Source: Leucobacter massiliensis
GTDB taxonomy: Bacteria > Actinomycetota > Actinomycetes > Actinomycetales > Microbacteriaceae
Direction: 5' to 3'
DNA: 64,000 nucleotides
NCBI RefSeq assembly: GCF_002982315.1
Contig: NZ_MWZD01000023.1
Location: 1 to 64,000, forward strand
Of this stretch, positions 8,071-17,237 are shown piece after piece. A program made the translations under genes and the position numbers. The first letter of the stretch is position 1; each line of letters starts with the position of its first letter. Under the pieces are notes generated by a model. That model saw only the letters and a list, made by a program, of their open reading frames with translations. It had not been told where the DNA came from and did no database searches.

Positions 8071-9027
8071 ATGAGCGAGACGGCGCAGACGGACTGGGCG
8101 CGAGATCTGGGGCTCACCGCCCCGCTGGTGTGCGCCCCGATGGGCGGCGTCGCGGGCGGGGTGCTCGCGAGCGCCGTGTCGCGGGCCGGGGCCCTGGGCA
8201 TGATCGGAATGGGCAGCGCGGGATCGGCTGCGGCGCTGGAGCGCGAGCTCGCGCGGCTCGACACCGGCGGGGCGCCGTTCGGGATCGGGCTCGTCGACTG
8301 GGGGATCGCGCGCGACCCGGACATGTTCGAGCGCGCGCTCGCTGCGGGCGCGGCGCTGGTCTCGGTGAGCTTCGGCGACTGGGAGGGCGCGGATCCGCCC
8401 CCGTCCTGGATCGAGGCGGTGCGCGCGAGCGGTGCGCTTGCCGTGACCCAGGTGGCCACCGCCGAGGAGGCCCGCCGTGCCGCGGACGCCGGCGTGGACG
8501 CGGTCGTGGCGCGCGGCCTGGAGGGCGGCGGCCACGGAGACCACCGGGAGCCTCGGGACGCGCTGCTCGCGGAGGTGCTCTCCGCCGTCGAGGTGCCCGT
8601 ACTGGCCGCCGGGGCGGTGAGCGGCCCGGAGGAGCTGCGCCGCGTGCTCGACGCCGGAGCGGCTGCCGCCTGGGTGGGGACCGCATTCGCCGCCTGCACG
8701 GAGGCGCTCACCGCCGACGCCGCCCGCGACGCGCTGCTCGCCGCCGACGGGACGCAGACGCTCGTCTCCCGCGTGCTCGACGTCGCCCTCGAACGGCCCT
8801 GGCCGAGTCGCTTCCCCGAGCGGCTGCTGCGCACCCCCTTCGTGGAATGCTGGCACGGCCGGGAAGCGGAGCTGGCCGCCGACGCCGAGGCCCGCGCCGA
8901 GTTCCGGGCCGCCGTCGCGGCCGCCGACTACGCGACCGTGCCCCTCGACGCGGGGCAGGGCGTTGGCGCCCTCACCGCGGTGCGAACAGCGGCGGAGGTG
9001 GTCGCGGAGCTCGCCGGCCCCCGCTGA
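8071..9027 (+). CDS. Nitronate monooxygenase family protein
   Basis: FMN-dependent TIM-barrel protein of 318 residues in the nitronate monooxygenase (2-nitropropane dioxygenase) family, which oxidises alkyl nitronates such as propionate-3-nitronate. Visible are PLVCAPMGGVAGG at the N-terminus, VSVSFGDW, the catalytic-loop motif GLEGGGHGDH (about 150-159), and the FMN phosphate stretch VLAAGAVSG followed by AAAAWVGTAF. The physiological substrate is not known. Other members of the fold (enoyl-ACP reductase FabK) share these motifs, so the assignment is to family level. Confidence 0.8.
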   Translation: MSETAQTDWARDLGLTAPLVCAPMGGVAGGVLASAVSRAGALGMIGMGSAGSAAALERELARLDTGGAPFGIGLVDWGIARDPDMFERALAAGAALVSVSFGDWEGADPPPSWIEAVRASGALAVTQVATAEEARRAADAGVDAVVARGLEGGGHGDHREPRDALLAEVLSAVEVPVLAAGAVSGPEELRRVLDAGAAAAWVGTAFAACTEALTADAARDALLAADGTQTLVSRVLDVALERPWPSRFPERLLRTPFVECWHGREAELAADAEARAEFRAAVAAADYATVPLDAGQGVGALTAVRTAAEVVAELAGPR

Positions 9028-9114
9028 TCCGCCCCCGCGGCAGGGTGTGGCCGGTGTCACGTCGGAGGAGGAGGAAGGGCAGTCGGGTCCCCCCAGCCCC
9101 TCGGCATACGGTTC

Positions 9115-12100
9115 TCAGGGGAGGGCGACATGGATGCCGATCTGGCCGGTGCTGCGCACCAGCAGACCGCGGCCGGGTGGGAAGTCCGCCCGCTTGGCGT
9201 GCGCAAAGGGGGTGGTGAACACGCTCGGCTGATCGTTCGAGTCCGGCTGGAGGGCGAGTGCCCATCGCGCTCCGCGCAGCGGGCTCGCGAGCTCCCACAC
9301 GGAATTGATGGTGGCGTTCTCTCCCTCGATCACGGTGGTCAGCTCGCTCCGGCGCAGGAGTTTGAGCAGTGCGGCGAGACGCTGTTCATCACCGGTGCCG
9401 TCGAAGCCGCCGATGTCCTCGATCACCACGACGCCGCGACGGCCGGGAATCGGGAACGGCTCCGCCGGAGTGGCCGCGGGCTCCTCCTGAACCGCAACCG
9501 GATCGGTGCCGATGAGGGGGAGCAGCGGGAGCCCCGCAGCTTTGGCCGGTTGTCCGCCGAGGGCGACCGTAAGCCGGCCGATGGCGCTTTCGCGCGATGC
9601 CGGGCTGTCTGCGACCTCGCTCCATATCGGTAGCTCGCGCAGCGTCGAGCGACGCGGGGAGATGAGCACCGCGTCGAGTCCGTCGCGCTGATCGGCCTGC
9701 TCCTCGAACGCGGCGAGCAGCGAGCGAATCGCGGTGGAACGGCCCGAGCCAGCCGGACCGGTGACGAGCAGGAACCCCTGTTCCGGAGCCGGAATCGCTG
9801 CCAGGTGTATCGTGTCGATCGCGAAGGGTGCCGCGGTCCCCGACGACCGAGAGAGCTCGTCGCGGCTCAAGGTCTCGGGTACGGGGGGCACCCCGGTTGG
9901 CCTGACGGTTCCGGCCCGTCGCTGCGCCTCGGCGAGATCCGCGATCGCGCTGTCGGTGTCGGTGGGCTCGGCTCCTGCGCCGGGCACGGCGAGCTGGATC
10001 TCCTCGTCACTGCCGATGCGGAGCGCTCGGCCCGGTGCCGCCTCGTCGAGGACGTCACGTGGAACGCCGAGGAGATTGTAGTCGTTCTCAGAGGGAAGGC
10101 GGAGCACGAGCCGCTCTGAGATCGTGGATGCGAGCGACATCGGCATACCGGCCGAGCGTTCCGATGTGAGCAGGACATGCACGCCTGCGGTGCGCCCGCG
10201 CTGCGCGATCTCGACCAGGTCCGCGAAGGGGTCGACCCCGCCGCCGGCGTGCTCGTAACTGTCGCGGAAGGCCGAGAAGCCGTCGAGCAGCAGCAGCAGC
10301 GGGGGCTCCGAGGAACCGCCGGCCGTGCGTTCCGCCACTACCGACTTCAGCAGGCCGAGGAGCCGCAGCATCCGGTCCCGCTCGTCGAGCAGCACGACGT
10401 CACCGGTGTTCGGCAGCTCGGCGAGGGCCGTCAGCCGACCTCCCGCGCAGTCGAGACCGTACAGCTGCACCTCGGGGAAGTCCCTGACGGCGGCGCACGC
10501 CGCAGTGATGAGGGCAGTCGTCTTCCCGGATCCGGCGCCCCCGAAGATCGCCAGGTTTCCCGCTTCCGCCAGAGGAAGCAGGTAGGGGGACTGGCGCTGC
10601 AGCTGCGGTTCGTCGCGAAGGCCGACGGTGAGTGCGAAATCCTTCTCGGCCGCGCTCGAGCGCGCCGCGGCGCTCGCGACGGCATCGAGCGGGAGCACCT
10701 CCGGAAGCTGATCGACCCACGGCTTGCGCGGAGGCCGCGTGGACGCGGCTTCCGCAGCGGAGCGGATGTTCGCGGCCAGCACCTCGATGTCGCGCGGTCC
10801 CTTGCGGGCCCGGCGCGAGCCGCGCTGCACCTCCGGCGTCATCGCCCAGGGCGTGTGCTCTCCGAAGCCCAGATCCCGGATCTCCACCGGCTCCCGGTGA
10901 TCCGACTCCGAGCGCCCGCCGAGATAGCCCGACTGCAGATGGCTCAAGCGCCCGGCACCCACCTTCAGTGCCGCGCGGCCGGGAACCTCCGGTGAGAACT
11001 CCGCAGCGTCGGCAACGCCGATGACGTCGCTGCTGTCGGCATGGTCAGCCATGCGCAGTGCGACTCTCAGATTCGTATTCGCGCGCAGATTGTCCTTGAT
11101 GACTCCAGCGGGTCGCTGGGTGGCCATCACGAGATGCAGGCCGAGGGAGCGGCCGCGCTGGGCCACGTCGATGACGCCGTCGACGAAATCGGGAATCTCG
11201 TTCACGAGCGCGGCGAACTCGTCGATCACGATGACGAGCGCCGGCGGTGTGTCTGGGTCACCGCGTCGTTCGAGCGCGATCAGATCTTTCGCACCCTTCT
11301 CGGCCAGCAGTTCCTCGCGGTACCGAAGTTCGGCCCGCAGAGAGGTCAGGGCCCGGCGCACGAGGTGCGTGTTGAGGTCGGTGACGAGCCCGACCGTGTG
11401 CGGCAGCTCGACGCAGTCCGCGAAGGCCGCCCCGCCCTTGTAGTCGACGAGCAGGAAGGTGAGCCGGTCGGGCGCATAGTTCGCGGCGAGCGAGAAGATC
11501 CACGCCTGCAAGAACTCCGACTTGCCCGATCCGGTGGTGCCGCCGACGAGCGCGTGGGGCCCGTGGGTGCGGAGGTCGATCTCGACCGGTCCGGCACTGC
11601 CCTGGCCCACGATCGCGGCGAGGCGGCCCGCATCGCGTTCGACGCCCGGACGCCAGCCCGCCACCAGGCTGTCGGTCCCGTGCCAGTTGCGCAGGATCGA
11701 CTCGGCCCCGCCGAGGATGTCGCCGGGCACGATCTGAGCGAGCGCCACGCTGCGCGGCAGATCGCTTTCGTCGAGCACCCGTGCGCCCGCGTCGACGATG
11801 GGCGCCATCGCGCGGCCGAAGCGTTCCGCGACGGGTCGAGGCAGCGATTCGATGCCGCTCATCGCGACGATCTCCCCCTCGCGCACGAAGTGAGCGCGCC
11901 AGCCGTCGGCGAGCGCCTCTACGACCGTGCGGCACGCCGCGGGCACCTCTCCGAGTTCGCGGGCGACCCACACGACGTGTACTCCGACGTCCGGCCCATC
12001 CTCCGCGAGGCCGACGAGCCGAGTGCGATCCACGATGCGATCTGAGAGCACGAACACGACGACCGCAGGCGTGATCGGTGCGTCCGAGGCGGGGGCGAGA

Positions 12101-13689
12101 CGCTCCTTCGCATCCGCCGCGCTGCCCTCGATCCGCGAGCGCACGACGGCGCGGCGAGCCGCCTCCTGACGACGCTGGATGAGTCCTTCGAGCGCGGTGA
12201 GCAGCACGCTGGCGCTCCGCTCGTCCGCCGCGAGGTGCGGTGCACCGAGCGGGCTGTAGGGCGAATCGGCGTGCGGCACCCACTTCAGCCAGGACCAGTC
12301 CTGCTCGGCCTGATGCGGCTCCGCGAAGGCGGTGAACACGAGCCCCGCGGGGGAGTGCTGCGCGAGCAGCTGCACGATCATCGCGCGGGCGATTTCCTCT
12401 GCCCAGAATAGATCGCCCGCGACTCCGATCGAGCCACTGCGATCGAGCCGTTCGAGCAGGGGGACTTCGGGAATCGTGCGGTAGCGCTCGAACACCTCGC
12501 TGAGCCGGTCCCACTCCTCCGCGGGGATCTGCCCGCGCGGGGGAAGCGAGACCTCTTTCCGGCTGGGGAGCTCGGCACTGCCGAGCCGGAGCTCGAGGAA
12601 GGCGCGATGCTCCGGACGTCGCGACCAGAGGCGGATGGAGCGCTGCTCAGGCAGTGCGGCGAGCTCGTGGCTGGCAGGCGTCTCCGTGGCGCGAGCCTTC
12701 TGTTCCTGCTCGCGGTTCTCTTCCAGTTCGGCGACGGCGAGATCCATGCCGGCCTCGAACTCTCGCTGCTTGGTGCGCTTGGTCTTTCGTCGAGTGAGCC
12801 GGTTGTCGAGCCAGGACCCGATCATGATGATCGGAGAGAGACCGATGAAGACCAGGCTGAGCACCGACTGGGTGACGAGATACAGTACGGTCCCCATCAG
12901 CAGGGGGGCGGCCATCGCGACCAAGGGGAAGCGGGTCGGCTCACCGGAGTCGGGCGGTGCGGGAAGCTCGATCGGCTCAGGACGGTACACCGGGTCGACC
13001 TGCGGCGCCTGCAGATGCGGGATCGTGCTCCGACGCGGCGGGTCGCCCTGCGCGGGAGCTCCGAATTCTATTCGGGCTGAGACCGTGCCGAACTCGACCA
13101 CGCCCGGCCTCTCGAGGCGGATCACGCCGTCCCGTGTCTCTCGGCGGTTGCCGCGTTCGTCGATGACCGCGATGCCGTTCGCGGAGCCGAGGTCCTCGAT
13201 CTCCAAGCCGTCACCGCTGGTCCGGATCACCGCGTGCCGTCGGGAGACCCCCGGGTCGTGGAGCTCGACACGATTCCCGCGATCACGCCCGACGGTCGTC
13301 TCGCCAGCCACGAGCAGAAACGGGACCCCCTCCTGCTCTCCTCCCAGCACCGTGAGGTAGCCGATCGGGGCTCGTGCCCGCGGTGCTCCGTCGACCACGG
13401 AGGCCTCCAGCACCGGCTCGGTGCTGCTGCCCGACTGCAGGCCCGAGTCCCCGATCGCATCGCCCGCATCCAGGAGCAGTCGCGAGCCGTCCGGGTAGGT
13501 CACGAGCAGGGTGATCGGGGCGCGCCGGTGCACGGCAAAGGCGTGCAGACGGGGATGCCCGGCACCGGCGCGCACGAGACTGCGTGCCACCTCGCCCACG
13601 GTCGCCGTGACGTCGACGGTGAGCGTGATGTCGTGCAGCTCACGGTCCACGTCGTTCGTGTATTTCACCGTGCTGACGCGAAGCTTCAC
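9115..13689 (-). CDS. Type VII secretion ATPase, EccC/EssC type with N-terminal FHA domain
   Basis: Membrane-bound FtsK/SpoIIIE-family motor (1524 residues) that drives secretion of WXG100 proteins. An FHA phosphothreonine-binding domain lies near 110-200 (GRDRGNRVEL, SRRH, SANGI). Two membrane helices follow at about 253-295, then three ATPase modules. The first has GGTTGSGKSE (K723) with Walker B VIVIDEF (D823, E824). The second has GGAGSGKTTA (K1056) with LLLLLDGF. The third has TGPAGSGRST, where Arg1317 replaces the Walker lysine, with VVVIEDIGG. FHA plus three modules in one chain resembles EssC more than mycobacterial EccC. The start is GTG. It is divergent from the WXG100-like gene. 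No EccB, EccD, EccE or mycosin gene is in the window. Confidence 0.9.
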   Translation of the reverse strand: MKLRVSTVKYTNDVDRELHDITLTVDVTATVGEVARSLVRAGAGHPRLHAFAVHRRAPITLLVTYPDGSRLLLDAGDAIGDSGLQSGSSTEPVLEASVVDGAPRARAPIGYLTVLGGEQEGVPFLLVAGETTVGRDRGNRVELHDPGVSRRHAVIRTSGDGLEIEDLGSANGIAVIDERGNRRETRDGVIRLERPGVVEFGTVSARIEFGAPAQGDPPRRSTIPHLQAPQVDPVYRPEPIELPAPPDSGEPTRFPLVAMAAPLLMGTVLYLVTQSVLSLVFIGLSPIIMIGSWLDNRLTRRKTKRTKQREFEAGMDLAVAELEENREQEQKARATETPASHELAALPEQRSIRLWSRRPEHRAFLELRLGSAELPSRKEVSLPPRGQIPAEEWDRLSEVFERYRTIPEVPLLERLDRSGSIGVAGDLFWAEEIARAMIVQLLAQHSPAGLVFTAFAEPHQAEQDWSWLKWVPHADSPYSPLGAPHLAADERSASVLLTALEGLIQRRQEAARRAVVRSRIEGSAADAKERLAPASDAPITPAVVVFVLSDRIVDRTRLVGLAEDGPDVGVHVVWVARELGEVPAACRTVVEALADGWRAHFVREGEIVAMSGIESLPRPVAERFGRAMAPIVDAGARVLDESDLPRSVALAQIVPGDILGGAESILRNWHGTDSLVAGWRPGVERDAGRLAAIVGQGSAGPVEIDLRTHGPHALVGGTTGSGKSEFLQAWIFSLAANYAPDRLTFLLVDYKGGAAFADCVELPHTVGLVTDLNTHLVRRALTSLRAELRYREELLAEKGAKDLIALERRGDPDTPPALVIVIDEFAALVNEIPDFVDGVIDVAQRGRSLGLHLVMATQRPAGVIKDNLRANTNLRVALRMADHADSSDVIGVADAAEFSPEVPGRAALKVGAGRLSHLQSGYLGGRSESDHREPVEIRDLGFGEHTPWAMTPEVQRGSRRARKGPRDIEVLAANIRSAAEAASTRPPRKPWVDQLPEVLPLDAVASAAARSSAAEKDFALTVGLRDEPQLQRQSPYLLPLAEAGNLAIFGGAGSGKTTALITAACAAVRDFPEVQLYGLDCAGGRLTALAELPNTGDVVLLDERDRMLRLLGLLKSVVAERTAGGSSEPPLLLLLDGFSAFRDSYEHAGGGVDPFADLVEIAQRGRTAGVHVLLTSERSAGMPMSLASTISERLVLRLPSENDYNLLGVPRDVLDEAAPGRALRIGSDEEIQLAVPGAGAEPTDTDSAIADLAEAQRRAGTVRPTGVPPVPETLSRDELSRSSGTAAPFAIDTIHLAAIPAPEQGFLLVTGPAGSGRSTAIRSLLAAFEEQADQRDGLDAVLISPRRSTLRELPIWSEVADSPASRESAIGRLTVALGGQPAKAAGLPLLPLIGTDPVAVQEEPAATPAEPFPIPGRRGVVVIEDIGGFDGTGDEQRLAALLKLLRRSELTTVIEGENATINSVWELASPLRGARWALALQPDSNDQPSVFTTPFAHAKRADFPPGRGLLVRSTGQIGIHVALP

Positions 13690-13791
13690 CCTGCCACCGT
13701 TCCGTTCCCCCGAGCGGACCTATCGTCCCTGTGCCTGAGGACAACCGTAGTCCTGAATGGGTGCGAGCGCTTGGAGGAAGCCGAAAGACAA

Positions 13792-13821
13792 TTGCGCTTT
13801 CCGGCCGACCTGGAATAGGTT
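13792..13821 (+). promoter_or_regulatory. Putative promoter for the WXG100/effector genes
   Basis: TTGCGC, an 18-base spacer, then TAGGTT, in an AT-richer part of the 246-base gap between the divergent T7SS ATPase and the WXG100-like gene. The predicted start leaves a leader of about 105 bases. Confidence 0.45.
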
Positions 13822-13935
13822 CTTGTATGTCGTTCGGTGGGGGGACCGTTCGTGCGGGCCGCATGATCCAGTTTCTGGAGTTCTTCTCGTCGGAGCCGAC
13901 TGGACCTGCCACGCGAGTGTACGAGGAGAGTACCG

Positions 13936-14229
13936 ATGTCGAATATCAAGGTGAGCTACGGCGAGATCGAGACCGCTGCGACCCAGCTGGGTGCGGGTCG
14001 CGAGGAGATCACGACGAAGCTGCAGAGCATGCAGACGCAGATCCAGAACCTGGTGTCTTCGGGGTTCGTGACGGATCAGGCTTCGGGCAAGTTCAATGAC
14101 GCGTACACGAAGTACACCACGAGCGCGAACACGCTGATCGCGCAGCTCAATGAGATCCAGGCGTTCCTCACGAGCACCGCGAACGCGATGCGCGATCTCG
14201 ACTCGCAGATCGCCTCCAAGATCAACTGA
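13936..14229 (+). CDS. WXG100-family type VII secretion substrate (SGF variant)
   Basis: A 97-residue helical-hairpin protein of ESAT-6/WXG100 type, expected to form dimers and be exported by the adjacent ATPase. Two amphipathic helices (about 8-42 and 55-92) flank a turn that reads SSGFVTD in place of Trp-x-Gly, a variant I associate with actinobacterial WXG100 proteins. A typical C-terminal YxxxD/E export signal is not obvious. AGGAGAG lies just before the ATG. A large hairpin follows the gene and may make its message more abundant than the genes behind it. Confidence 0.85.
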   Translation: MSNIKVSYGEIETAATQLGAGREEITTKLQSMQTQIQNLVSSGFVTDQASGKFNDAYTKYTTSANTLIAQLNEIQAFLTSTANAMRDLDSQIASKIN

Positions 14230-14246
14230 GGGCCTCAGGGTCACGC

Positions 14247-14311
14247 GTGAGCCCGGGTCGGGGACGGCTGGGGGAGTGAGCGCCGGCGCGCATCCCCGGC
14301 CTCGGGCTCAC
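14247..14311 (+). terminator. Long imperfect hairpin between the WXG100-like gene and its downstream partner
   Basis: GTGAGCCCG at 14247 pairs with CGGGCTCAC at 14303-14311. The pairing continues inward through TCGGGGA with TCCCCG, giving roughly 17 paired bases with a bulge and about a 28-base loop. No T run follows, so a partial terminator or an RNA-stability element is as likely as a full terminator. Confidence 0.45.
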
Positions 14312-14339
14312 GGCACATCACAGCTTCGGTGAGGACACA

Positions 14340-14606
14340 GTGCAAGTCGATTACGGTTCGCTCGAGAGCGCGGCTTCGTCGTTGAAGGCGGCGGCCTCGC
14401 AGCTCCGCTCGGATGCGGCGCTCCCCGGCGAGCTCGGGTCCGGGGCCGCCGCACCGGATGGCGCGTACGGCACCGCGGTCGCGGATCGTGGTTCGACGAA
14501 GCAACGACTCGCCGAGCTCATGGACGCACAGAGTGCCTCCTGCACCGAAATGGTGACGCTCTTCCAGGTGCTCGACGCGCAAATCGCGTCGCAGCTGAAC
14601 ACGTGA
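14340..14606 (+). CDS. Small helical ESX-like protein
   Basis: An 88-residue, Ala/Ser-rich helical protein with a GTG start and GAGGA upstream. It begins VDYGSLESAASSLKAAASQL, the usual opening of actinobacterial ESX-related small proteins, and has a Gly/Ala loop at about 30-45 followed by a second helix. No WXG motif is present. It ends 16 bases before the predicted effector, so a role as secretion partner or chaperone of that effector is inferred from position and shape. Confidence 0.65.
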   Translation: MQVDYGSLESAASSLKAAASQLRSDAALPGELGSGAAAPDGAYGTAVADRGSTKQRLAELMDAQSASCTEMVTLFQVLDAQIASQLNT

Positions 14607-14622
14607 CAGAGAGGCGGGGGTC

Positions 14623-16551
14623 GTGACCGCGGGCCAGGCAGCACTTGCCGGGGATCCCGATGCCGTGCGGCAGGCGGGGTCGCAGTTGCAGTGGCGCACC
14701 GTCGGAACCGGTGTGTACACCCAGCTCAATGCCGCCGCGGGTGGTCTCGGCGGTCAGTCGGGCAATGCGATCGCGGTCGAGCGGGTGCTCACCATGATCC
14801 AGGCAACCTCCGCGCCTGCGAATCTCATGCAGAGCGCGGACGGCGCCCTGGGCGGCGAGATCGCCTCCTACGGCGGCCAGATGCACGGAATCGCCGAACG
14901 TGCTCGCCGCGCACAGCAGGACCTCGCCAGCGCCGAGGGGGCCGTCACCGCCGCGCAGCGCAATCTCCGGGACTTCGACCGCGCCGACACGGATGAGGAC
15001 GACGCCTGGCACCGGAGATTGCTCGTGAGCTCGGTCACGGGAGCGCAGGAGCGGGTGAGCGCGGCCAAGCTGCGGCTGCAGGAGCTCGACGAAGAGCGCC
15101 GGGGCGCCGACTCCTCTGCTTCCTCCTCCATCTCCGCGCAGCGCTCCGTGTACGTTTCGGCGCGCAATGCGATGCCCGAACCGCCGCGTGTCTCGGCGAA
15201 CGTGCGCGTCTCTGCGACGATGCCGGATGGCTCGGTGCGCTCGGTCACGGCGCTGGAACTCGCGAAGCTCGGTGATCCAGCGCAGATCCGCGCCGTGTGG
15301 GACGCACTCAGTGCGGAGCAGCGCGCGCAGCTGATCGGCGACGCGCCACTGCTGCTCGGAAACCTTGAGGGCATCCCTTTGCGGGATCGCAACACCGCGA
15401 ACGTGATCACAGCGCAGAGCTACCGTGATGAGCTCGAACAGCAGATCAAGATGCTCAAGCTGCTGCAAAAGCAGCAGGGCATGTCGGACGTGTTCGCGGA
15501 TAAGATCACCGATCTGCAGAGTGAGGTGAAGAGCATCGACGCGATGCTCGGTGATCGCAACTGGAAGTACCGGGGCGAGAACGGCGCTGACGGGCAGCCC
15601 TTCGGCACCTACAAGATTTTCGACGAGAACGGCGTCGACACGGACCAGAACGGCCTGGTCCTTGTGGGCTTCAACCCCTGGCGGGACAGCTACATCACCT
15701 TCCAAGGCGCCCTCGATCCGCAGACCGGGGACGTGCCGGCATGGATGGAACAGGTCGGAGTGGTCGTGCCGGGCACCAACTCGCGTCTCGCGGGCTTCAC
15801 CGCCGACCTCGACCGCGGTCAGGATCTCTACAAGTCCTCCGGAACCCGGTCCGGGTACTTCACCTGGCACGGGGCACCGATGCCGCGATTCGATCCGCCC
15901 GGCCACATTACCGACGCCGCCCAGCGCGGCTTCGCGGACACCGCCGCTCCTCGCCTCGCCTCCTTCGTGAACAGTCTTTCCCTGCCCGCCAACGTCGATG
16001 TCGTGCCCATTGCGCACAGCTACGGGGCAGCGGTGCTCGGCGGAGCGGAGTATCTCGGGCTGCGGGCGGACCGCGTCGTGTACGTCGCGCCCGCCGGTCT
16101 TGGCCACAACGTCAGCGGTATCGACGAGTTCCCGAACACCAAGGACGTGCCGCACTTCGTGCTGCAAGCCCGCAACGACCTGGTGGTGGGCTGGAACCAG
16201 GGCAAGGCGGGCTTCGGGCTCGGTCACGGCCCGACCAATCCGCTGGAGGCCGACGGCGTAGTGCGCCTGGAGACCGGGTTCCTCAAGCACGGCGACCCCG
16301 GCAGCGGGACCATCGAGAGCCCTGGCGGGATGGAGACTCACTCGACGCCGTTCCGCCCCGACAGCACCTCGATGCGTAACATCACGAACGTGGTCACGGG
16401 CGATCCGGTGTCGATCTACCATGAGAACGACACCGAGAGGGTGCGCACCGGAGGCCGCGTGCCACGGAGCATCGTGGTGGAGGTCCAGGACAGCGGTGCG
16501 GCCAAGCCGGAGGAACTGATCTCGCCCATCGACCTGGAGCGCGTGCCGTGA
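14623..16551 (+). CDS. Predicted type VII effector: helical N-terminus plus DUF1023-type alpha/beta hydrolase
   Basis: A 642-residue protein. Residues about 1-190 are helical and coiled-coil rich, like the targeting parts of T7SS substrates, and begin TAGQAALAGDPDAVRQAG. Residues about 350-560 look like the DUF1023 alpha/beta hydrolase domain: VPGTNSR, WHGAPMP, nucleophile elbow AHSYGAAVLGG with Ser466, VYVAPAGLGH, then a late acidic residue and His candidates. No signal peptide is visible. It sits behind the WXG100 genes and its stop overlaps the start of a lipoprotein gene (GTGA). Export and toxicity are inferred. A house-keeping lipase or esterase role is not excluded. Confidence 0.7.
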   Translation: MTAGQAALAGDPDAVRQAGSQLQWRTVGTGVYTQLNAAAGGLGGQSGNAIAVERVLTMIQATSAPANLMQSADGALGGEIASYGGQMHGIAERARRAQQDLASAEGAVTAAQRNLRDFDRADTDEDDAWHRRLLVSSVTGAQERVSAAKLRLQELDEERRGADSSASSSISAQRSVYVSARNAMPEPPRVSANVRVSATMPDGSVRSVTALELAKLGDPAQIRAVWDALSAEQRAQLIGDAPLLLGNLEGIPLRDRNTANVITAQSYRDELEQQIKMLKLLQKQQGMSDVFADKITDLQSEVKSIDAMLGDRNWKYRGENGADGQPFGTYKIFDENGVDTDQNGLVLVGFNPWRDSYITFQGALDPQTGDVPAWMEQVGVVVPGTNSRLAGFTADLDRGQDLYKSSGTRSGYFTWHGAPMPRFDPPGHITDAAQRGFADTAAPRLASFVNSLSLPANVDVVPIAHSYGAAVLGGAEYLGLRADRVVYVAPAGLGHNVSGIDEFPNTKDVPHFVLQARNDLVVGWNQGKAGFGLGHGPTNPLEADGVVRLETGFLKHGDPGSGTIESPGGMETHSTPFRPDSTSMRNITNVVTGDPVSIYHENDTERVRTGGRVPRSIVVEVQDSGAAKPEELISPIDLERVP

Positions 16552-17102
16552 CGAGTCGGGCTGGCGTGCTCTTGGCAGGCATCCTGGCCGCGGGGCTGCT
16601 CTCGGGTGTGCTCAGCGGGTGCGCGACGGAACAGAGAGAGGCGGAGCAGGTGGCGACTCAGGAGGCCCAGTTGCGGGGGTACATCGATCAGGCGAACGCG
16701 TGGGGGGAGGAGATCGTCGCGCAGCTCCCCGAGGCGGACGTCGAGGAGCTGAGCCCCAATTCGGGCGGCACTCGTCAGTCGAGCGCTCTCTACGAGGACT
16801 GGCCTCAGTATTACTACTGGGAGCAGCGGGTTCGGCTCAAGCCCGAGGGTGCGCGCACGCCCGAGCAGCTCGCGGACGAGCTGCAGCCGTGGCTGGAGCA
16901 GCAGGGCTGGCAGCGGGCGACGGCGGGGGAGCTTCCTGCGGGCAAGGAGAGCTTCACGCGCGACTACCGGCGGGGCGGCTACTCCCTTGCGGTGGAGGTG
17001 TTCACCGAGCCGCCGCCGCGAGCGCAGACGATCAGCTTCCGGATCGTGACCCCGGACACGGTGACACCGGACGCCGGAATCCCCGACGACGACGCTTCCT
17101 GA
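16548..17102 (+). CDS. Lipoprotein of unknown function, T7SS-locus paralogue A
   Basis: A 184-residue predicted lipoprotein: basic N-terminus, hydrophobic stretch, lipobox LSGC near residue 25, then a helical segment and a mixed domain. Shared with the lipoprotein at 19715 are LSPNSGG (LTPNRGG there), an acidic helix ending in QGW, and a GGYSL/DGYGL strand, so the two are distant paralogues. It overlaps the effector gene by four bases (GTGA) and is presumably co-translated with it. Immunity at the membrane or a role in secretion are both possible. I do not recognise a named family. Confidence 0.7.
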   Translation: MTSRAGVLLAGILAAGLLSGVLSGCATEQREAEQVATQEAQLRGYIDQANAWGEEIVAQLPEADVEELSPNSGGTRQSSALYEDWPQYYYWEQRVRLKPEGARTPEQLADELQPWLEQQGWQRATAGELPAGKESFTRDYRRGGYSLAVEVFTEPPPRAQTISFRIVTPDTVTPDAGIPDDDAS

Positions 17103-17237
17103 AGGGTGAGGGCGCGCCGTTCCTGGAGCGCCTGTGCGCTGTGCGGACGGCGTATGGCCTGTCCTTCGGGCCGTCCTGCGGGCATCGCTCCGGGGTGCGC
17201 TCAGCCACCGATCCGAGCCGTGTGAATGGAGTCTGGT

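Noticed and set aside
9028..9114. Terminator between the nitronate monooxygenase gene and the T7SS ATPase gene
   Set aside because: No inverted repeat longer than a few bases was found in the 87-base convergent gap.
14623..16551. Integrase- or transposase-borne origin of the T7SS island
   Set aside because: No mobile-element gene, terminal inverted repeat or target duplication is visible between 9.0 and 20.5 kb.
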